Shown: in pieces, positions 49,444 through 59,282 of the stretch | Numbering within the stretch: position 1 is the stretch's first letter | Layout: each line of letters begins with the position of its first letter | DNA from: Acetatifactor muris | GTDB lineage: Bacteria; Bacillota; Clostridia; Lachnospirales; Lachnospiraceae | Assembly (NCBI GenBank): GCA_023664365.1 | Contig: JAMPFR010000001.1 | Span: forward strand, 4,074 to 68,073 | DNA length: 64,000 nucleotides | Direction: 5' to 3' | Position numbers and translations under genes: made by a program | The notes under the pieces: generated by a model | The model's database searches: none | What the model was told of the DNA's origin: nothing | What the model saw: only the letters and a program-made list of their open reading frames with translations

Positions 49444-51753
49444 ATGGAAGAAGAGAAGCGGGAAGTCGTTTTTGACGACGGAAAAATGGAAGAGGCTACG
49501 GCGGAATTCAGAAATCCTGACGACCTGTATCAGGAGCTTATTCAGCGTGTCCGAAAATACCACCCCAGCACTGATATTTCCATGATTGAGAAAGCATACA
49601 GGGTTGCCTTCGAGGCTCACAGGGATCAGAAGCGGAAGTCCGGGGAGCCCTATATCATCCACCCGCTGAACGTAGCCATTATTCTGGCGGAACTGGAGCT
49701 GGACAAAGAGACCATTGTGGCGGGACTGCTCCATGACGTGGTGGAAGACACGGTTATGACGGACGAGGATCTGAAACGGGAATTCGGGGAGGATGTGGCG
49801 CTTCTGGTGGACGGCGTGACGAAGCTGGAGAAAATCCCTCTGTCCACCAATGTGAACCAGTCCGACGAAAAGCTGGAGATGCAGGCGGAGAACCTGCGCA
49901 AAATGTTCCTTGCCATGGCAAAGGACATCCGGGTCATTATGATTAAGCTGGCGGACAGACTCCATAATATGCGTACCCTGAAGTACAAGAGCACGGAAAG
50001 CCAGCAGCGGATAGCCCGGGAGACTCTGGAGATCTACTGCCCCATAGCCCAGAGGCTGGGCATCAGCAAGCTTAAGACGGAGCTGGACGATTTGTCTTTG
50101 AAATATCTGGAGCCGGAGGTGTATTACGATCTGGTGAATCAGATTGCCATGCGCAAGAGCGTGCGGGAGCAGTATATTCAGAGTATTGTGGACGAGGTGA
50201 GCGTCCATATCAGCGGCGCCGGCATCAAGGCGAAGATTGACGGCCGGGTCAAGCATTTTTTCAGCATTTATAAAAAGATGAAAAACCAGAACAAGACGCT
50301 GGATCAGATCTATGATCTGTTTGCAGTGCGGATTCTGGTGGACACGGTGCGGGACTGTTATGCGGCCCTGGGGGTAATTCATGAAATGTACACGCCCATT
50401 CCGGGGCGGTTCAAGGATTACATCGCCATGCCCAAGCCGAATATGTACCAGTCGCTGCACACTACTCTGATAGGAAGCAACGGACAGCCCTTTGAGATAC
50501 AGATTCGTACCTTTGAGATGCACAAGGCGGCGGAGTACGGTATCGCAGCCCACTGGAAATATAAGGAAGCCTCAGACGGTAAAAAGGTGGAGGCCCAGGA
50601 GGAGAAGAAGCTTGTCTGGCTGCGTCAGATACTGGAATGGCAGCAGGATATGTCGGATAACAGGGAATTCCTGAAGCTTTTAAAGGATGACCTTGACCTG
50701 TTTTCGGATAATGTGTACTGCTTTACCCCTACCGGCGAGGTAAAGAACCTGCCTGCAGGCTCGACCCCCATTGACTTTGCGTATTATATTCATTCCGCAG
50801 TAGGCAATAAGATGGTGGGCGCAAGGGTCAACGGCAAGCTGGTGACTATTGATTATGAGATTAAGAACGGGGATCGGATTGAGATTATCACCTCTCAGAA
50901 TTCCAAGGGGCCCAGCCGGGACTGGCTGAATGTAGTCAAGAGCACCCAGGCGAAGAACAAGATTAACCAGTGGTTCAAGGCGGAGCTGAAGGAAGATAAC
51001 ATTATCAGAGGCAAGGAGCTGTTGTCAGCCTACTGTAAGTCAAAATCCCTGAATCTGCCGGATTATCTGAAGCCGGACTATATGGAAGCCATTATGCGCA
51101 GGTACGGGTTCCGGGACTGGGACGCGGTGCTGGCGGCTATCGGACACGGCGCCTTAAAGGAGGGCCAGATTGTCACAAGGCTGCAGGAGCTTTACGAGAG
51201 AGAGCACAGGAAGGCGCTGACAAACGAGGAGGTTCTGGCAAGCATAGCGGAGGCGGGAACCATTGCCGCCTCAAAGCCGGTGCAGATAAAGACAAAGAGC
51301 GGCATTGTGGTGAGAGGAATCGCAGACCTTTCCGTCCGTTTTTCCAAATGCTGTTCGCCTGTACCCGGTGATGAAATCGTAGGATTTGTCACCCGGGGCA
51401 GAGGCATTTCCATACACAGGACAGACTGTGTGAATATGATGAATCTGCCGGAGCTGGAAAGGGCCAGGATCATAGATGCGGAATGGCAGGAGCCGGACGC
51501 CGGGGCGGAGGAAAAGTATGTGGCGGAGATTAAGATATTCGCCAATGACAGAAGCGGGCTGCTGGTGGATATTTCCAGGGTCATGACGGAGGGGAATATC
51601 AATATCCTGTCCATGAATACCCGAACAAGCAAACAGGGGCTGGCTACCCTGCAGACCACCTTTGAAATCAGGGGCAGGGAAGAGCTGAACAAGGTTATTG
51701 AGAAGATAAGGGCCATAGAGAGTGTGATAGATATAGAGAGAACCACCGGGTAA
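49444..51753 (+). CDS. relA: Bifunctional (p)ppGpp synthetase/hydrolase
   Basis: A 769-residue Rel protein. In order: an HD hydrolase domain (about 50-200) with HDVVEDT (H97, D98), a synthetase domain (about 250-370) with MYQSLHTTLIG, a TGS domain (about 405-465, CFTPTGEVKNLPAGSTPIDF), a helical and zinc-finger region with CCSPVPGD, and a C-terminal ACT domain (about 690-765). It makes and degrades the stringent-response alarmone in response to ribosomes carrying uncharged tRNA. The length is standard, and the intact HD motif indicates both activities. It lies 58 bases after apt. Confidence 0.96.
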   Translation: MEEEKREVVFDDGKMEEATAEFRNPDDLYQELIQRVRKYHPSTDISMIEKAYRVAFEAHRDQKRKSGEPYIIHPLNVAIILAELELDKETIVAGLLHDVVEDTVMTDEDLKREFGEDVALLVDGVTKLEKIPLSTNVNQSDEKLEMQAENLRKMFLAMAKDIRVIMIKLADRLHNMRTLKYKSTESQQRIARETLEIYCPIAQRLGISKLKTELDDLSLKYLEPEVYYDLVNQIAMRKSVREQYIQSIVDEVSVHISGAGIKAKIDGRVKHFFSIYKKMKNQNKTLDQIYDLFAVRILVDTVRDCYAALGVIHEMYTPIPGRFKDYIAMPKPNMYQSLHTTLIGSNGQPFEIQIRTFEMHKAAEYGIAAHWKYKEASDGKKVEAQEEKKLVWLRQILEWQQDMSDNREFLKLLKDDLDLFSDNVYCFTPTGEVKNLPAGSTPIDFAYYIHSAVGNKMVGARVNGKLVTIDYEIKNGDRIEIITSQNSKGPSRDWLNVVKSTQAKNKINQWFKAELKEDNIIRGKELLSAYCKSKSLNLPDYLKPDYMEAIMRRYGFRDWDAVLAAIGHGALKEGQIVTRLQELYEREHRKALTNEEVLASIAEAGTIAASKPVQIKTKSGIVVRGIADLSVRFSKCCSPVPGDEIVGFVTRGRGISIHRTDCVNMMNLPELERARIIDAEWQEPDAGAEEKYVAEIKIFANDRSGLLVDISRVMTEGNINILSMNTRTSKQGLATLQTTFEIRGREELNKVIEKIRAIESVIDIERTTG

Positions 51754-51835
51754 GCAGGCCGGGTTTGAAACAGAGATTTTGTGCGGCAGCGCATGACGGC
51801 CTACGGAGGCGTGTAAGGCGCGGAAGGAGAGACGG

Positions 51836-52498
51836 ATGCCGGAGATTAAGATTGGTAAAATGGTTCTGGGGATATGCCAGACAAACTGTTATTTTCTGTA
51901 CAGGGAAGGAAAGCAGGAGTGTATTGTGATAGATCCGGCGGATCAGGGCAGCAGTATTTATGCCGCGCTGCAGAAGAACGGCTTCCGGGTGGCGGCAATC
52001 CTGCTGACCCACGGTCATTTCGACCATATCTGGGGGCTGGACGGGCTGCGGGATGCGGTGAATGGGGCTGCGGACGCCGAGGGACTGGAGCCGGTGCAGG
52101 TATATGCCCATGAGGCGGAGCGGGAGCTTCTGAAGGATGTGCATAAGAACGTCTCCAAACAGGCGGGCAGACCCTGCGCCACCTACGCGGATGTATATGT
52201 GAAGGACGGGCAGGAGATTTCTGCCGGCGGCATGACCTGCAGGGTGATTGCGACACCGGGCCATACCGCAGGGGGGTGCTGCTACTATTTTGAGGAGGCG
52301 GGTTTCCTTCTGGCGGGAGATACGTTGTTTGCGGAGTCGGTGGGCAGAACGGATTTTCCCACGGGGAGCATGAGCACCTTGGTGCGCTCTATCCGGGAAA
52401 AGCTGTTTACACTGCCTGATGAAACAAAGGTTTATCCCGGACACGGCGAAAGCACCACCATCGGGCATGAAAAGGAGTGCAATCCCTTTCTGGGGTAA
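51836..52498 (+). CDS. Metallo-beta-lactamase-fold hydrolase (glyoxalase II-like)
   Basis: A 220-residue MBL-fold protein with the zinc motif THGHFDH (58-64), then TPGHTAGGCCYY, LAGDTLF and PGHGEST. This is the hydroxyacylglutathione-hydrolase-like group, often found between relA and hemZ in Clostridia. The substrate is a thioester or similar and is unknown. GGAAGGAGAG precedes the ATG. Confidence 0.92.
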   Translation: MPEIKIGKMVLGICQTNCYFLYREGKQECIVIDPADQGSSIYAALQKNGFRVAAILLTHGHFDHIWGLDGLRDAVNGAADAEGLEPVQVYAHEAERELLKDVHKNVSKQAGRPCATYADVYVKDGQEISAGGMTCRVIATPGHTAGGCCYYFEEAGFLLAGDTLFAESVGRTDFPTGSMSTLVRSIREKLFTLPDETKVYPGHGESTTIGHEKECNPFLG

Positions 52499-52584
52499 TT
52501 TATGATTTCCGCCGGTAATGCGGAGGGCAGTCCTGTTCCCATGGCCGGGGCGGCCATTTGACTACGGCAGAGAGGAAACCGGAA

Positions 52585-53538
52585 GTGGAACGAAGAAGCA
52601 GAAGCGCTCATCTGGTAATGGATGAGGTGAAAAAAGTAATTGTGGGCAAGGACGATTGTATCGAGAGGGTGATGGCTGCCATTCTGGCCCGGGGAAACGT
52701 TCTCCTGGAGGATGTTCCCGGCGTGGGCAAGACGGAGATGGCCATTGCCTTTTCGCGGTCAATGGGGCTGAAGTCCAACAGGATACAGTTTACGCCGGAC
52801 GTAATGCCTGCGGATATTACGGGCTTTTCCATGTATCGCAAGGAGACCGGGGAATTTGTTTATTATCCGGGGGCGGTCATGTGCAATCTGCTGCTGGCGG
52901 ACGAGATTAACAGAACCTCTCCCAAGACCCAGTCCGCCCTTCTGGAAGTGATGGAGGAGGGCAGTGTGACGGTGGACGGGGTTACCAGGCAGGTGCCAAA
53001 ACCCTTCATTGTCCTGGCAACCCAGAATCCCGTGGGCTCCTATGGCACCCAGCGGTTGCCGGAGGCCCAGATGGACAGGTTTCTGATCTGTATCAGTATG
53101 GGATATCCCTGTCTGGAGGATGAAATTGCCCTGTTGAAGAGCCGCCACGCCCGCAGGCCCATTGAGGATGTGGAAGCGGTGACGGACGGAGAAAAGCTGC
53201 AGAAAATGCAGCAGGAGACGGAGGAAATCTTTATTCACGACAGTATTTACAAATACATGGCTGTTTTGGCGGATGCCACCAGAAAGAGTGAGTTTCTGGA
53301 GCTGGGTTTAAGTCCCAGGGGAACGCTTGCGCTGGGGAAGATGTCCAGGGCCTATGCCTTTTTGAAGGACAGGGAATATGTGGTTCCCGGAGATGTGAAA
53401 AAGTCCCTGACGGATGTGGGAGTCCACCGTATCCGGCTGAACCAGAAGGCAAAGCTGAACGGCAGGACGGCCGCAGATATTCTTGAGGAAATGAAAGAAC
53501 GGATACCGGAGCCGAAGCCCGGAGAAAAGTATTTGTGA
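52585..53538 (+). CDS. MoxR-family AAA+ ATPase
   Basis: A MoxR ATPase of about 317 residues with Walker A GVGKT in LLEDVPGVGKTEMA, Walker B LLLADEIN, and the sensor segment LATQNPVGSYGTQRLPEAQMD. I prefer GTG 52585, with AGAGGA eight bases upstream; TTG 52558 is an in-frame alternative. MoxR proteins act as chaperones for DUF58 or VWA partners. The DUF58 gene starts one base after this stop, then a transglutaminase gene, the classic MoxR-DUF58-TGase trio. Confidence 0.92.
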   Translation: MERRSRSAHLVMDEVKKVIVGKDDCIERVMAAILARGNVLLEDVPGVGKTEMAIAFSRSMGLKSNRIQFTPDVMPADITGFSMYRKETGEFVYYPGAVMCNLLLADEINRTSPKTQSALLEVMEEGSVTVDGVTRQVPKPFIVLATQNPVGSYGTQRLPEAQMDRFLICISMGYPCLEDEIALLKSRHARRPIEDVEAVTDGEKLQKMQQETEEIFIHDSIYKYMAVLADATRKSEFLELGLSPRGTLALGKMSRAYAFLKDREYVVPGDVKKSLTDVGVHRIRLNQKAKLNGRTAADILEEMKERIPEPKPGEKYL

Positions 53539-53539
53539 G

Positions 53540-54541
53540 ATGACAAGGCGGATAATTCTTTACATTTTGATTCTGGCGTCATGCTGCTGGCTTGTGATGC
53601 TGTATACCTTTCAGGGATTGCGGTTCCTGCTGGCGCTTTTGCTGTGCGTTCCTCTGCTCTGCCTGCTTTCGCTGCTTCCTCAGAAACGGAGGGTTGAGGT
53701 GGAGATCGGCGGAATGCCGGATTATGTAACCAGAGGAGAGTGCATCCGGCTGCGGGTGACAGTGACCCATAAGGGCAGGCTGCCGCTGGCAGGCTTGAAG
53801 ATACGGGGAACCTGGCGGGCACACGGCGAGAAGCCTTTAAAGGTGGAAAACATGACCCGGGGCTTAAGCGGCAGAACCCGGCGGGAAATAGAATTTGAAC
53901 TGCCTGCGGAGCATTGCGGAGCGGCGGAGTTTACAGTGGAAAAGGTAAAGATATATGACTGTCTCCGTCTTTTTTCTGTGTCCGTATCCGGGAAGCAGGT
54001 CAGAAGGCTGCTGGTTACACCGAAGCTGCTGCCTGTGCCGGACAGCGAGGCCGGACTGATTCTGAATCTGCTGCGGACACATTCCGAGGAGGAGGACGGG
54101 GATTTTTTCGTCAGAGAGTACCGTCCCGGAGACAGCCCCCGCAGTATCCACTGGAAGCTGACTGCGAAGGAGGATGAGCTGCAGGTAAAGGATTTTGAGC
54201 CGGATCGTCAGGTAAGCCTGTTTCTGAACAGGACAGAGGGGCTTAAGAATGATTCGGCGCAAAAGGACAGGTTTTTGGACAGAGCCTGTTCCCTGATGGC
54301 GTTTCTGGCGGAGGTCTGCGGAGACAGGGCAGTGGTCTGCTGGATGCAGGATGGGGTACTGCAAAGGAATCGGATTCAGGAGCCCGGAGATATTTATCCC
54401 TGTATCCGGAAGCTGATTTTCGTGGAAAAAACAGGCGTGGCGGAGCCGCAAAGTCCGGCGGTGCAGTGTATGCTGACGGGCTGTCATCTGGAGGAGGACG
54501 GCAGGCTGTATTTTGGGGAGCAATGTGTTGATGATGAGTAG
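53540..54541 (+). CDS. DUF58-domain protein
   Basis: A 333-residue protein with two N-terminal membrane helices (about 5-45), a beta-rich middle and a DUF58 domain with the signature YRPGDSPRSIHWK. DUF58 proteins work with MoxR ATPases, and their fold resembles a VWA-like metal-binding domain. It begins one base after the MoxR gene and overlaps the transglutaminase gene by 11 bases. Confidence 0.9.
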   Translation: MTRRIILYILILASCCWLVMLYTFQGLRFLLALLLCVPLLCLLSLLPQKRRVEVEIGGMPDYVTRGECIRLRVTVTHKGRLPLAGLKIRGTWRAHGEKPLKVENMTRGLSGRTRREIEFELPAEHCGAAEFTVEKVKIYDCLRLFSVSVSGKQVRRLLVTPKLLPVPDSEAGLILNLLRTHSEEEDGDFFVREYRPGDSPRSIHWKLTAKEDELQVKDFEPDRQVSLFLNRTEGLKNDSAQKDRFLDRACSLMAFLAEVCGDRAVVCWMQDGVLQRNRIQEPGDIYPCIRKLIFVEKTGVAEPQSPAVQCMLTGCHLEEDGRLYFGEQCVDDE

Positions 54542-57179
54542 GAAAAGCTTTCTTTTTTCCATAGTGCTGCTGCTGGTAAATACCGCAGGTGCGGCGGGGG
54601 CGCTGCTTGACAGTCTTGGCATGGGCTTCGGAACGGTGCTGCGGCCGGGCATATTCCTGTGGGGGATGCTTATCCTTTGTCTGCTGTCGTGGGCGCTGTG
54701 GGACGCCCGGGGTAAGGCGGAGGCTGCGTTACGGTGGGGGCTGTTTCTCGCGGCTGTTTTTATCTGCATTTTGGCTTTTGGGAAAGAACTGGCGGAAGGC
54801 CTGGGCTGGGCCTTGCAGGGAGTGTTTGAGCGGATAAACGAGCGGTACGGCATTCATTTGATATGGAATCTGACCGCGGAAGCGGATTTGGCAAAACAGA
54901 GTATGAGGGTTGCCATGAGCCGGGCTGCCTGGGGCGTTCTGATGGCCATGCTTCCTCTCGTACTGCTTCTGGGCTATGGGGTGGTGAGGCAGAGGGCATT
55001 GGCGCTGCTTCCGGCAAATGCCCTCTGGTTTGTGGCAGCCTGTACCATGGATGATTTCCCGGCTTATATATGGCTGGTTCTCTGTATTCTGGGCTTTGGA
55101 GCGGTGGTTATCCGGGCGGCCTTTCGGGATGACGAACGGGCGGGAATGCAGGCGGTGCTGATGGGGACGGCGGTGCTGGGAGTGTCTATGGCCCTTGTGT
55201 ACCGCTTTGCGGTTCCGTTTCTGGACAGCAGGTATGACGCCATCCAGGAAGCAAGGAACGAACTGAGCCGGAAGATGAATGAGGAATGGATACCACAGAT
55301 AGAAAACATGCTGGCAAGGCTTGGCTCCGGTTCCGGTACGGATGTAACAGGAAAGCTGACCCGGGCGGCGGGAACCGTATATACCTCTGACGAGATTTAC
55401 CGGGTGACCTTCTCTTACGCCCCGAAATCCACGGTCTATCTGCGGGGGTTTGTGGGAAAGGAGTATGCGGGAGATGAGTGGAAGGCGGGCAGGGACTCGG
55501 ACATGGAGGCCTATTACCGCGTGAAGGGCTGGGAACTGCCGGGAGACGGCAGCAGTCTGGTAAACCTGACCTATGACGCTTTTCGTTACAGGGCTTCGGA
55601 AAAGGTACGGGTGGAAGAGCTTGCAGCAGCAGGAAGCTACACGGTTTATCCTTACGGCGCACAGCTGACGGAGGACTATCGGGTACACTGGGACGGAACG
55701 GCGGAACGGGAGGGGGATAGCTGGGAGCTTTTGTACAGCGCTCCGGAGAATTACAGTCGGGAAAAGAAGTTGGCAGGTGTGGCCGCAGAAAATGAGAACA
55801 GGTATCGGACTTATGTATACGACACTTTCTGTGAATATCCCGCAGAGGATTTCCCGGAGTTGACGGAATTCCTGGAGAATGCAGGGTTCCGCACGGGCAG
55901 TGTCTATGACAGTGTGGAGGATGTGCTGACCTATCTTACGGGAAATGCAGTTTATAATCTGGACGTGCCGAATACTCCCGGGGGGAAGGATTTTGTGGAA
56001 TATTTTCTGTTTGAGAGCGGAGAGGGCTACTGCGCACATTTCGCGTCCTCCGCAGTGCTGATGCTGCGGTATCTGGGCGTACCGGCCAGATATGTAACGG
56101 GCTATGCCGCTTCTCCCGGAGCCTTCAGCCGCAATGCGGAAGGAGACTATTCGGCGGTGATCCTTGACAGGCAGGCCCATGCCTGGGCCGAGGTCTATCT
56201 GGACGGGATCGGCTGGATACCGATAGAGATGACGCCCGGCGCGGCGCCTTTTTCCGTGGATAATACCGGAGAGCAGCTGGCCCTGGCAGCACAGCTGACA
56301 GGAGAACAGGGCAGCGGCCATGCTTCTCCGTCGGAGAAGTATTTGCCTGAGGAGAGTAAAAATGCTGCCGGGGATGAGGAGTCAAGGCAGGAAGAGGATG
56401 AATCAAAACAGGAGGAATCCGGCAGTGAGAAGGAGAATGAACCAAAACAGGAGAAACCTGCAGGCAGTGAGAAGGAGAATGAATCAAACCGGGAGGAACT
56501 TGCAGGTGAGGAAAGTCCGGATTCGGAAAGCACTGCCGGACAGGGTGGCTTCGGTCAGGGAAGTTTCGGCGGCATAGGTGCAGGTTTCGGCTTCGGCAGC
56601 GGTTCCGGCGGTGCAGGGATAAGCTCCGGCCAGGGAAGCGCAGGAGGAGGTGCCGGTTCCGGCGGCGCAGTGGTAAGCTCCGGCCAGGGAAACGCAGGAG
56701 GAAGCAGCGGTTCGGAGGGGGCCGAAAGCTTTGAAACGGACGCTGGCCCTGAGCCGATATGGCTCCGGGAGATTTTTGACGGGGTTATGACAATATTGAA
56801 GGACATTTTGCTGGCGGCGGTGTTGCTGCTTTTGACGGTGATTCTGTGGAAGCTGATATGGATGCTGATTCGGCAGAGCTGCTGCAGGAAGCTGGAGCAG
56901 GCCGAGAGCCGGGAAAAGGTATTTTTACTATACCGGAATATGCGGCGGATGCTGACGGCGTCCGGCTGCGGAGAAAGGCTGAATTGTTCCGACGAAAATA
57001 CGGCGGAATTTAACAGGCTTCTGGAACAGTGCAGCTTTGGAGAGAAAGAACCCACGCCGGAGGAACTGCAGGCGGCGGGGGCGTTTTGTGAGGCGTTGGC
57101 GAAAGAGGTTTATACGGCGCTGCCTTTTTATAAAAAGCCGTTGTTCCTGGGATTGAACGTTTACGGCTTTGGCAGATAA
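54531..57179 (+). CDS. Transglutaminase-like membrane protein with DUF4129-type tail
   Basis: An 882-residue protein from ATG 54531. Five or six membrane helices (about 5-230) come first. An external region follows with a transglutaminase core: Cys501 in EGYCAHFASSAV and His550 in QAHAWAEV, then GWIPIEMTPG with the acidic residue. Residues about 600-735 are low-complexity: Glu/Lys repeats then Gly/Ser repeats. A last membrane helix (about 755-775) and a cytoplasmic DUF4129-like tail end the protein. Such proteins accompany MoxR and DUF58. Substrates are unknown; wall or protein crosslinking is possible. Confidence 0.88.
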   Translation: MMSRKSFLFSIVLLLVNTAGAAGALLDSLGMGFGTVLRPGIFLWGMLILCLLSWALWDARGKAEAALRWGLFLAAVFICILAFGKELAEGLGWALQGVFERINERYGIHLIWNLTAEADLAKQSMRVAMSRAAWGVLMAMLPLVLLLGYGVVRQRALALLPANALWFVAACTMDDFPAYIWLVLCILGFGAVVIRAAFRDDERAGMQAVLMGTAVLGVSMALVYRFAVPFLDSRYDAIQEARNELSRKMNEEWIPQIENMLARLGSGSGTDVTGKLTRAAGTVYTSDEIYRVTFSYAPKSTVYLRGFVGKEYAGDEWKAGRDSDMEAYYRVKGWELPGDGSSLVNLTYDAFRYRASEKVRVEELAAAGSYTVYPYGAQLTEDYRVHWDGTAEREGDSWELLYSAPENYSREKKLAGVAAENENRYRTYVYDTFCEYPAEDFPELTEFLENAGFRTGSVYDSVEDVLTYLTGNAVYNLDVPNTPGGKDFVEYFLFESGEGYCAHFASSAVLMLRYLGVPARYVTGYAASPGAFSRNAEGDYSAVILDRQAHAWAEVYLDGIGWIPIEMTPGAAPFSVDNTGEQLALAAQLTGEQGSGHASPSEKYLPEESKNAAGDEESRQEEDESKQEESGSEKENEPKQEKPAGSEKENESNREELAGEESPDSESTAGQGGFGQGSFGGIGAGFGFGSGSGGAGISSGQGSAGGGAGSGGAVVSSGQGNAGGSSGSEGAESFETDAGPEPIWLREIFDGVMTILKDILLAAVLLLLTVILWKLIWMLIRQSCCRKLEQAESREKVFLLYRNMRRMLTASGCGERLNCSDENTAEFNRLLEQCSFGEKEPTPEELQAAGAFCEALAKEVYTALPFYKKPLFLGLNVYGFGR
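56421..56691 (+). repeat. Coding repeats in the transglutaminase linker
   Basis: A 20-base unit GGCAGTGAGAAGGAGAATGA recurs at 56421 and 56463 (42-base period). A Gly/Ser-coding unit AAGCTCCGGCCAGGGAA recurs at 56621 and 56675 (54-base period). Both lie in the spacer between the catalytic domain and the last helix, so linker length may vary between strains. Confidence 0.75.
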
Positions 57180-57237
57180 AGAAAGCAGCCGATAAGCGGA
57201 ATACCCTTTCAAAAGGGAAGAAGAGAAAGGAATCGGA

Positions 57238-58746
57238 ATGTTAGTCATAGAGCTGGACAGGGAAAATTTTGAGTATGACGTACAGGCTTTTGTGAAGGCG
57301 TTTTATCCGGAGGAGCAGGTGGAGGTGCTGCTTCCCGAAAGCCGGGCGGATAAGCGTGAAAGGCTGTCGGAAGAGGTGAAGATCCGGGTGGTGACCGGGG
57401 AAAGGCAGGCGGAGGTATTTATCAGCCCCGGGCTGTGCAGTGAAGAAGCTTTGGCAGTGCCGGATGAAGAGAGTACAGGGGAGCCGGATACATTCCTGTG
57501 TTTTCGGTGGAAGCCGGAGGAGGGAAAGAGCTATAAGGAGGGTTTTAAGGAATTTTTCTACCGCACACTGTCCGAGATAACCGGCAGGCAGCTTCCCTGG
57601 GGGATGCTCACCGGCATCCGCCCCACAAAGATTGCCTATGGTATGCTGGAGGAAGGCAGAAGCAGGCGGGAGATTGTGGAACACTACCGCGGGAGCTATT
57701 TTGTCAGCAGTGAGAAGGCGGAGCTTGCCGCGGCAATAGCGGAGCGGGAGCGCAGACTGCTGGCGGACGTTCATTATGAGGACGGTTACAGTCTGTACAT
57801 CGGCATTCCCTTTTGTCCTACCACCTGTCTTTACTGTTCCTTTACCTCCTACCCCATAGCCGGATATCGGAAGAAGGTGGACGGATACCTGGACTGCCTG
57901 CTGAAGGAGGCGGGGGATGCGGCGGAGCAGCTGCAGGGTAAAATATTGGACAGTGTCTATATCGGCGGGGGAACGCCCACCACGCTGGAGCCGGAGCAGC
58001 TGGACAGGCTGCTTTCCGGGCTGAAGGGGCTGTTTGACTTTGGCAGGGTGCAGGAATTTACGGTGGAGGCGGGGCGGGCCGACAGCATCACGGAGGAGAA
58101 GCTGAAAACATTGTATCGCCACGGCGTTACGAGAATTTCCGTGAATCCCCAGACCATGAAGCAGGAGACACTGGAGCTGATCGGCAGAAGAGCGTCCGTG
58201 GAGCAGGTGGAGGAGGCTTATGCAATGGCCCGCCAGGCGGGCTTTGACAATATCAATATGGATATCATTCTGGGACTACCGGGGGAAAGCCCGGAGGATG
58301 TGCAGCGCACCATAGACCGGCTGACAGAGCTTTCGCCGGACAGTCTGACGGTACATTCCCTTGCGGTGAAGCGGGCTTCCGGGCTGAACCGGTGGATACA
58401 GGAGAACGGAACATCCATGCTGCGCAACACGGACGAGACCATGGCTATTGCGGCGGAAGGGGCGAAAAGGCTGGGTATGGAGCCTTATTATCTCTATCGC
58501 CAGAAGAATATGTCCGGCAATTTTGAAAATGTGGGTTATGCCGCAGAGGGAAAATACGGGCTGTATAACATACTGATTATGGAGGAGGTGCAGTCCATCG
58601 TGGCATTGGGGGCCGGTTCCATCAGCAAGCGGGTATATGAAGGCGGACGGATCGAGCGGAGCGAGAATGTGAAGGATGTGGCTCTCTATATGGAAAAAAT
58701 CGATGAGATGATTGAGAGGAAGCGGAGGCTGCTGGGGGATTTTTAA
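57238..58746 (+). CDS. hemZ: Radical-SAM coproporphyrinogen dehydrogenase HemZ
   Basis: A 502-residue HemZ-type radical-SAM protein. The iron-sulfur motif is C193-x3-C197-x2-C200 (CPTTCLYCSF), followed by YIGGGTPTTLEPEQLDRLL, and MDIILGLPGESPEDVQ. An N-terminal extension of about 170 residues is typical of HemZ. The family is annotated as oxygen-independent coproporphyrinogen oxidase, though some members act in other radical-SAM chemistry such as heme trafficking. It lies 58 bases after the transglutaminase gene. GAAAGGAATCGG precedes the ATG. Confidence 0.9.
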   Translation: MLVIELDRENFEYDVQAFVKAFYPEEQVEVLLPESRADKRERLSEEVKIRVVTGERQAEVFISPGLCSEEALAVPDEESTGEPDTFLCFRWKPEEGKSYKEGFKEFFYRTLSEITGRQLPWGMLTGIRPTKIAYGMLEEGRSRREIVEHYRGSYFVSSEKAELAAAIAERERRLLADVHYEDGYSLYIGIPFCPTTCLYCSFTSYPIAGYRKKVDGYLDCLLKEAGDAAEQLQGKILDSVYIGGGTPTTLEPEQLDRLLSGLKGLFDFGRVQEFTVEAGRADSITEEKLKTLYRHGVTRISVNPQTMKQETLELIGRRASVEQVEEAYAMARQAGFDNINMDIILGLPGESPEDVQRTIDRLTELSPDSLTVHSLAVKRASGLNRWIQENGTSMLRNTDETMAIAAEGAKRLGMEPYYLYRQKNMSGNFENVGYAAEGKYGLYNILIMEEVQSIVALGAGSISKRVYEGGRIERSENVKDVALYMEKIDEMIERKRRLLGDF

Positions 58747-58825
58747 GGGTTTCCCGGTTTCTTTTATGCTGCTTACGGGAATTCTTCTGTTTTTAGAGAG
58801 TGCAAAATATGAGCAAATAGCGCAC

Positions 58826-58854
58826 TTGACAGTTGCATATTAAAGTGCTATTAT
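58826..58854 (+). promoter_or_regulatory. Promoter of the small secreted protein gene
   Basis: TTGACA (58826-58831), 17 bases, TATTAT (58849-58854): a strong promoter. A flanking dyad pairs AATAGCGCACTT (58816-58827) with AAGTGCTATT (58843-58852) imperfectly and overlaps both boxes, so it may be an operator. Confidence 0.65.
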
Positions 58855-58906
58855 TACTATGGTTTTATTAAGTCGCTTGCGAATGAATTTAAAAAGGAGG
58901 ATGACT

Positions 58907-59266
58907 ATGAGTAAAATCAGGAAAATGGTACTGGGAATTGCTTTGGCAGTGTGTGTGTTCGGAGGCAGTGTGAACTTGTGCTATGCAGCCACAAGCAGTA
59001 TCGATGTGGGTGTCACTGCGACGAATGTATGGGGAAATTTTAAGTATGGGGAAGCGGGACATCATCTTAAGGTGACCGTGCATTATTTAGAAACGTGTTC
59101 GGATGGGAGTGTGAACCTTGACGAAGTCAGCGCGCACCAGTTCGGCAACTTTATATCTGTATATGTTTCAAGACCCAGCCCGGACGGATGCCAATATATA
59201 AGCGGTTATGCAGAGGGTTATGTAGATGACAAGCTGGCGGCTGTGTCGGCAACGGCAAGACCATAA
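58907..59266 (+). CDS. Small secreted protein
   Basis: A 119-residue protein from ATG 58907, six bases after AAAGGAGG. It has a clear signal peptide (SKIRKMVLGIALAVCVFGGS, cleaved near CYAA) and a mature part of about 90 residues that looks all-beta, with two Cys residues that may pair. No family was recognised. It has its own strong promoter. A lipoprotein gene follows 16 bases after its stop, so it may head an operon. Confidence 0.75.
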   Translation: MSKIRKMVLGIALAVCVFGGSVNLCYAATSSIDVGVTATNVWGNFKYGEAGHHLKVTVHYLETCSDGSVNLDEVSAHQFGNFISVYVSRPSPDGCQYISGYAEGYVDDKLAAVSATARP

Positions 59267-59282
59267 CGCGGGAGAAACAGGT

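Noticed and set aside
54729..56321. A 530-codon open frame on the minus strand
   Set aside because: It is antisense to the transglutaminase gene; no domain or start signal.
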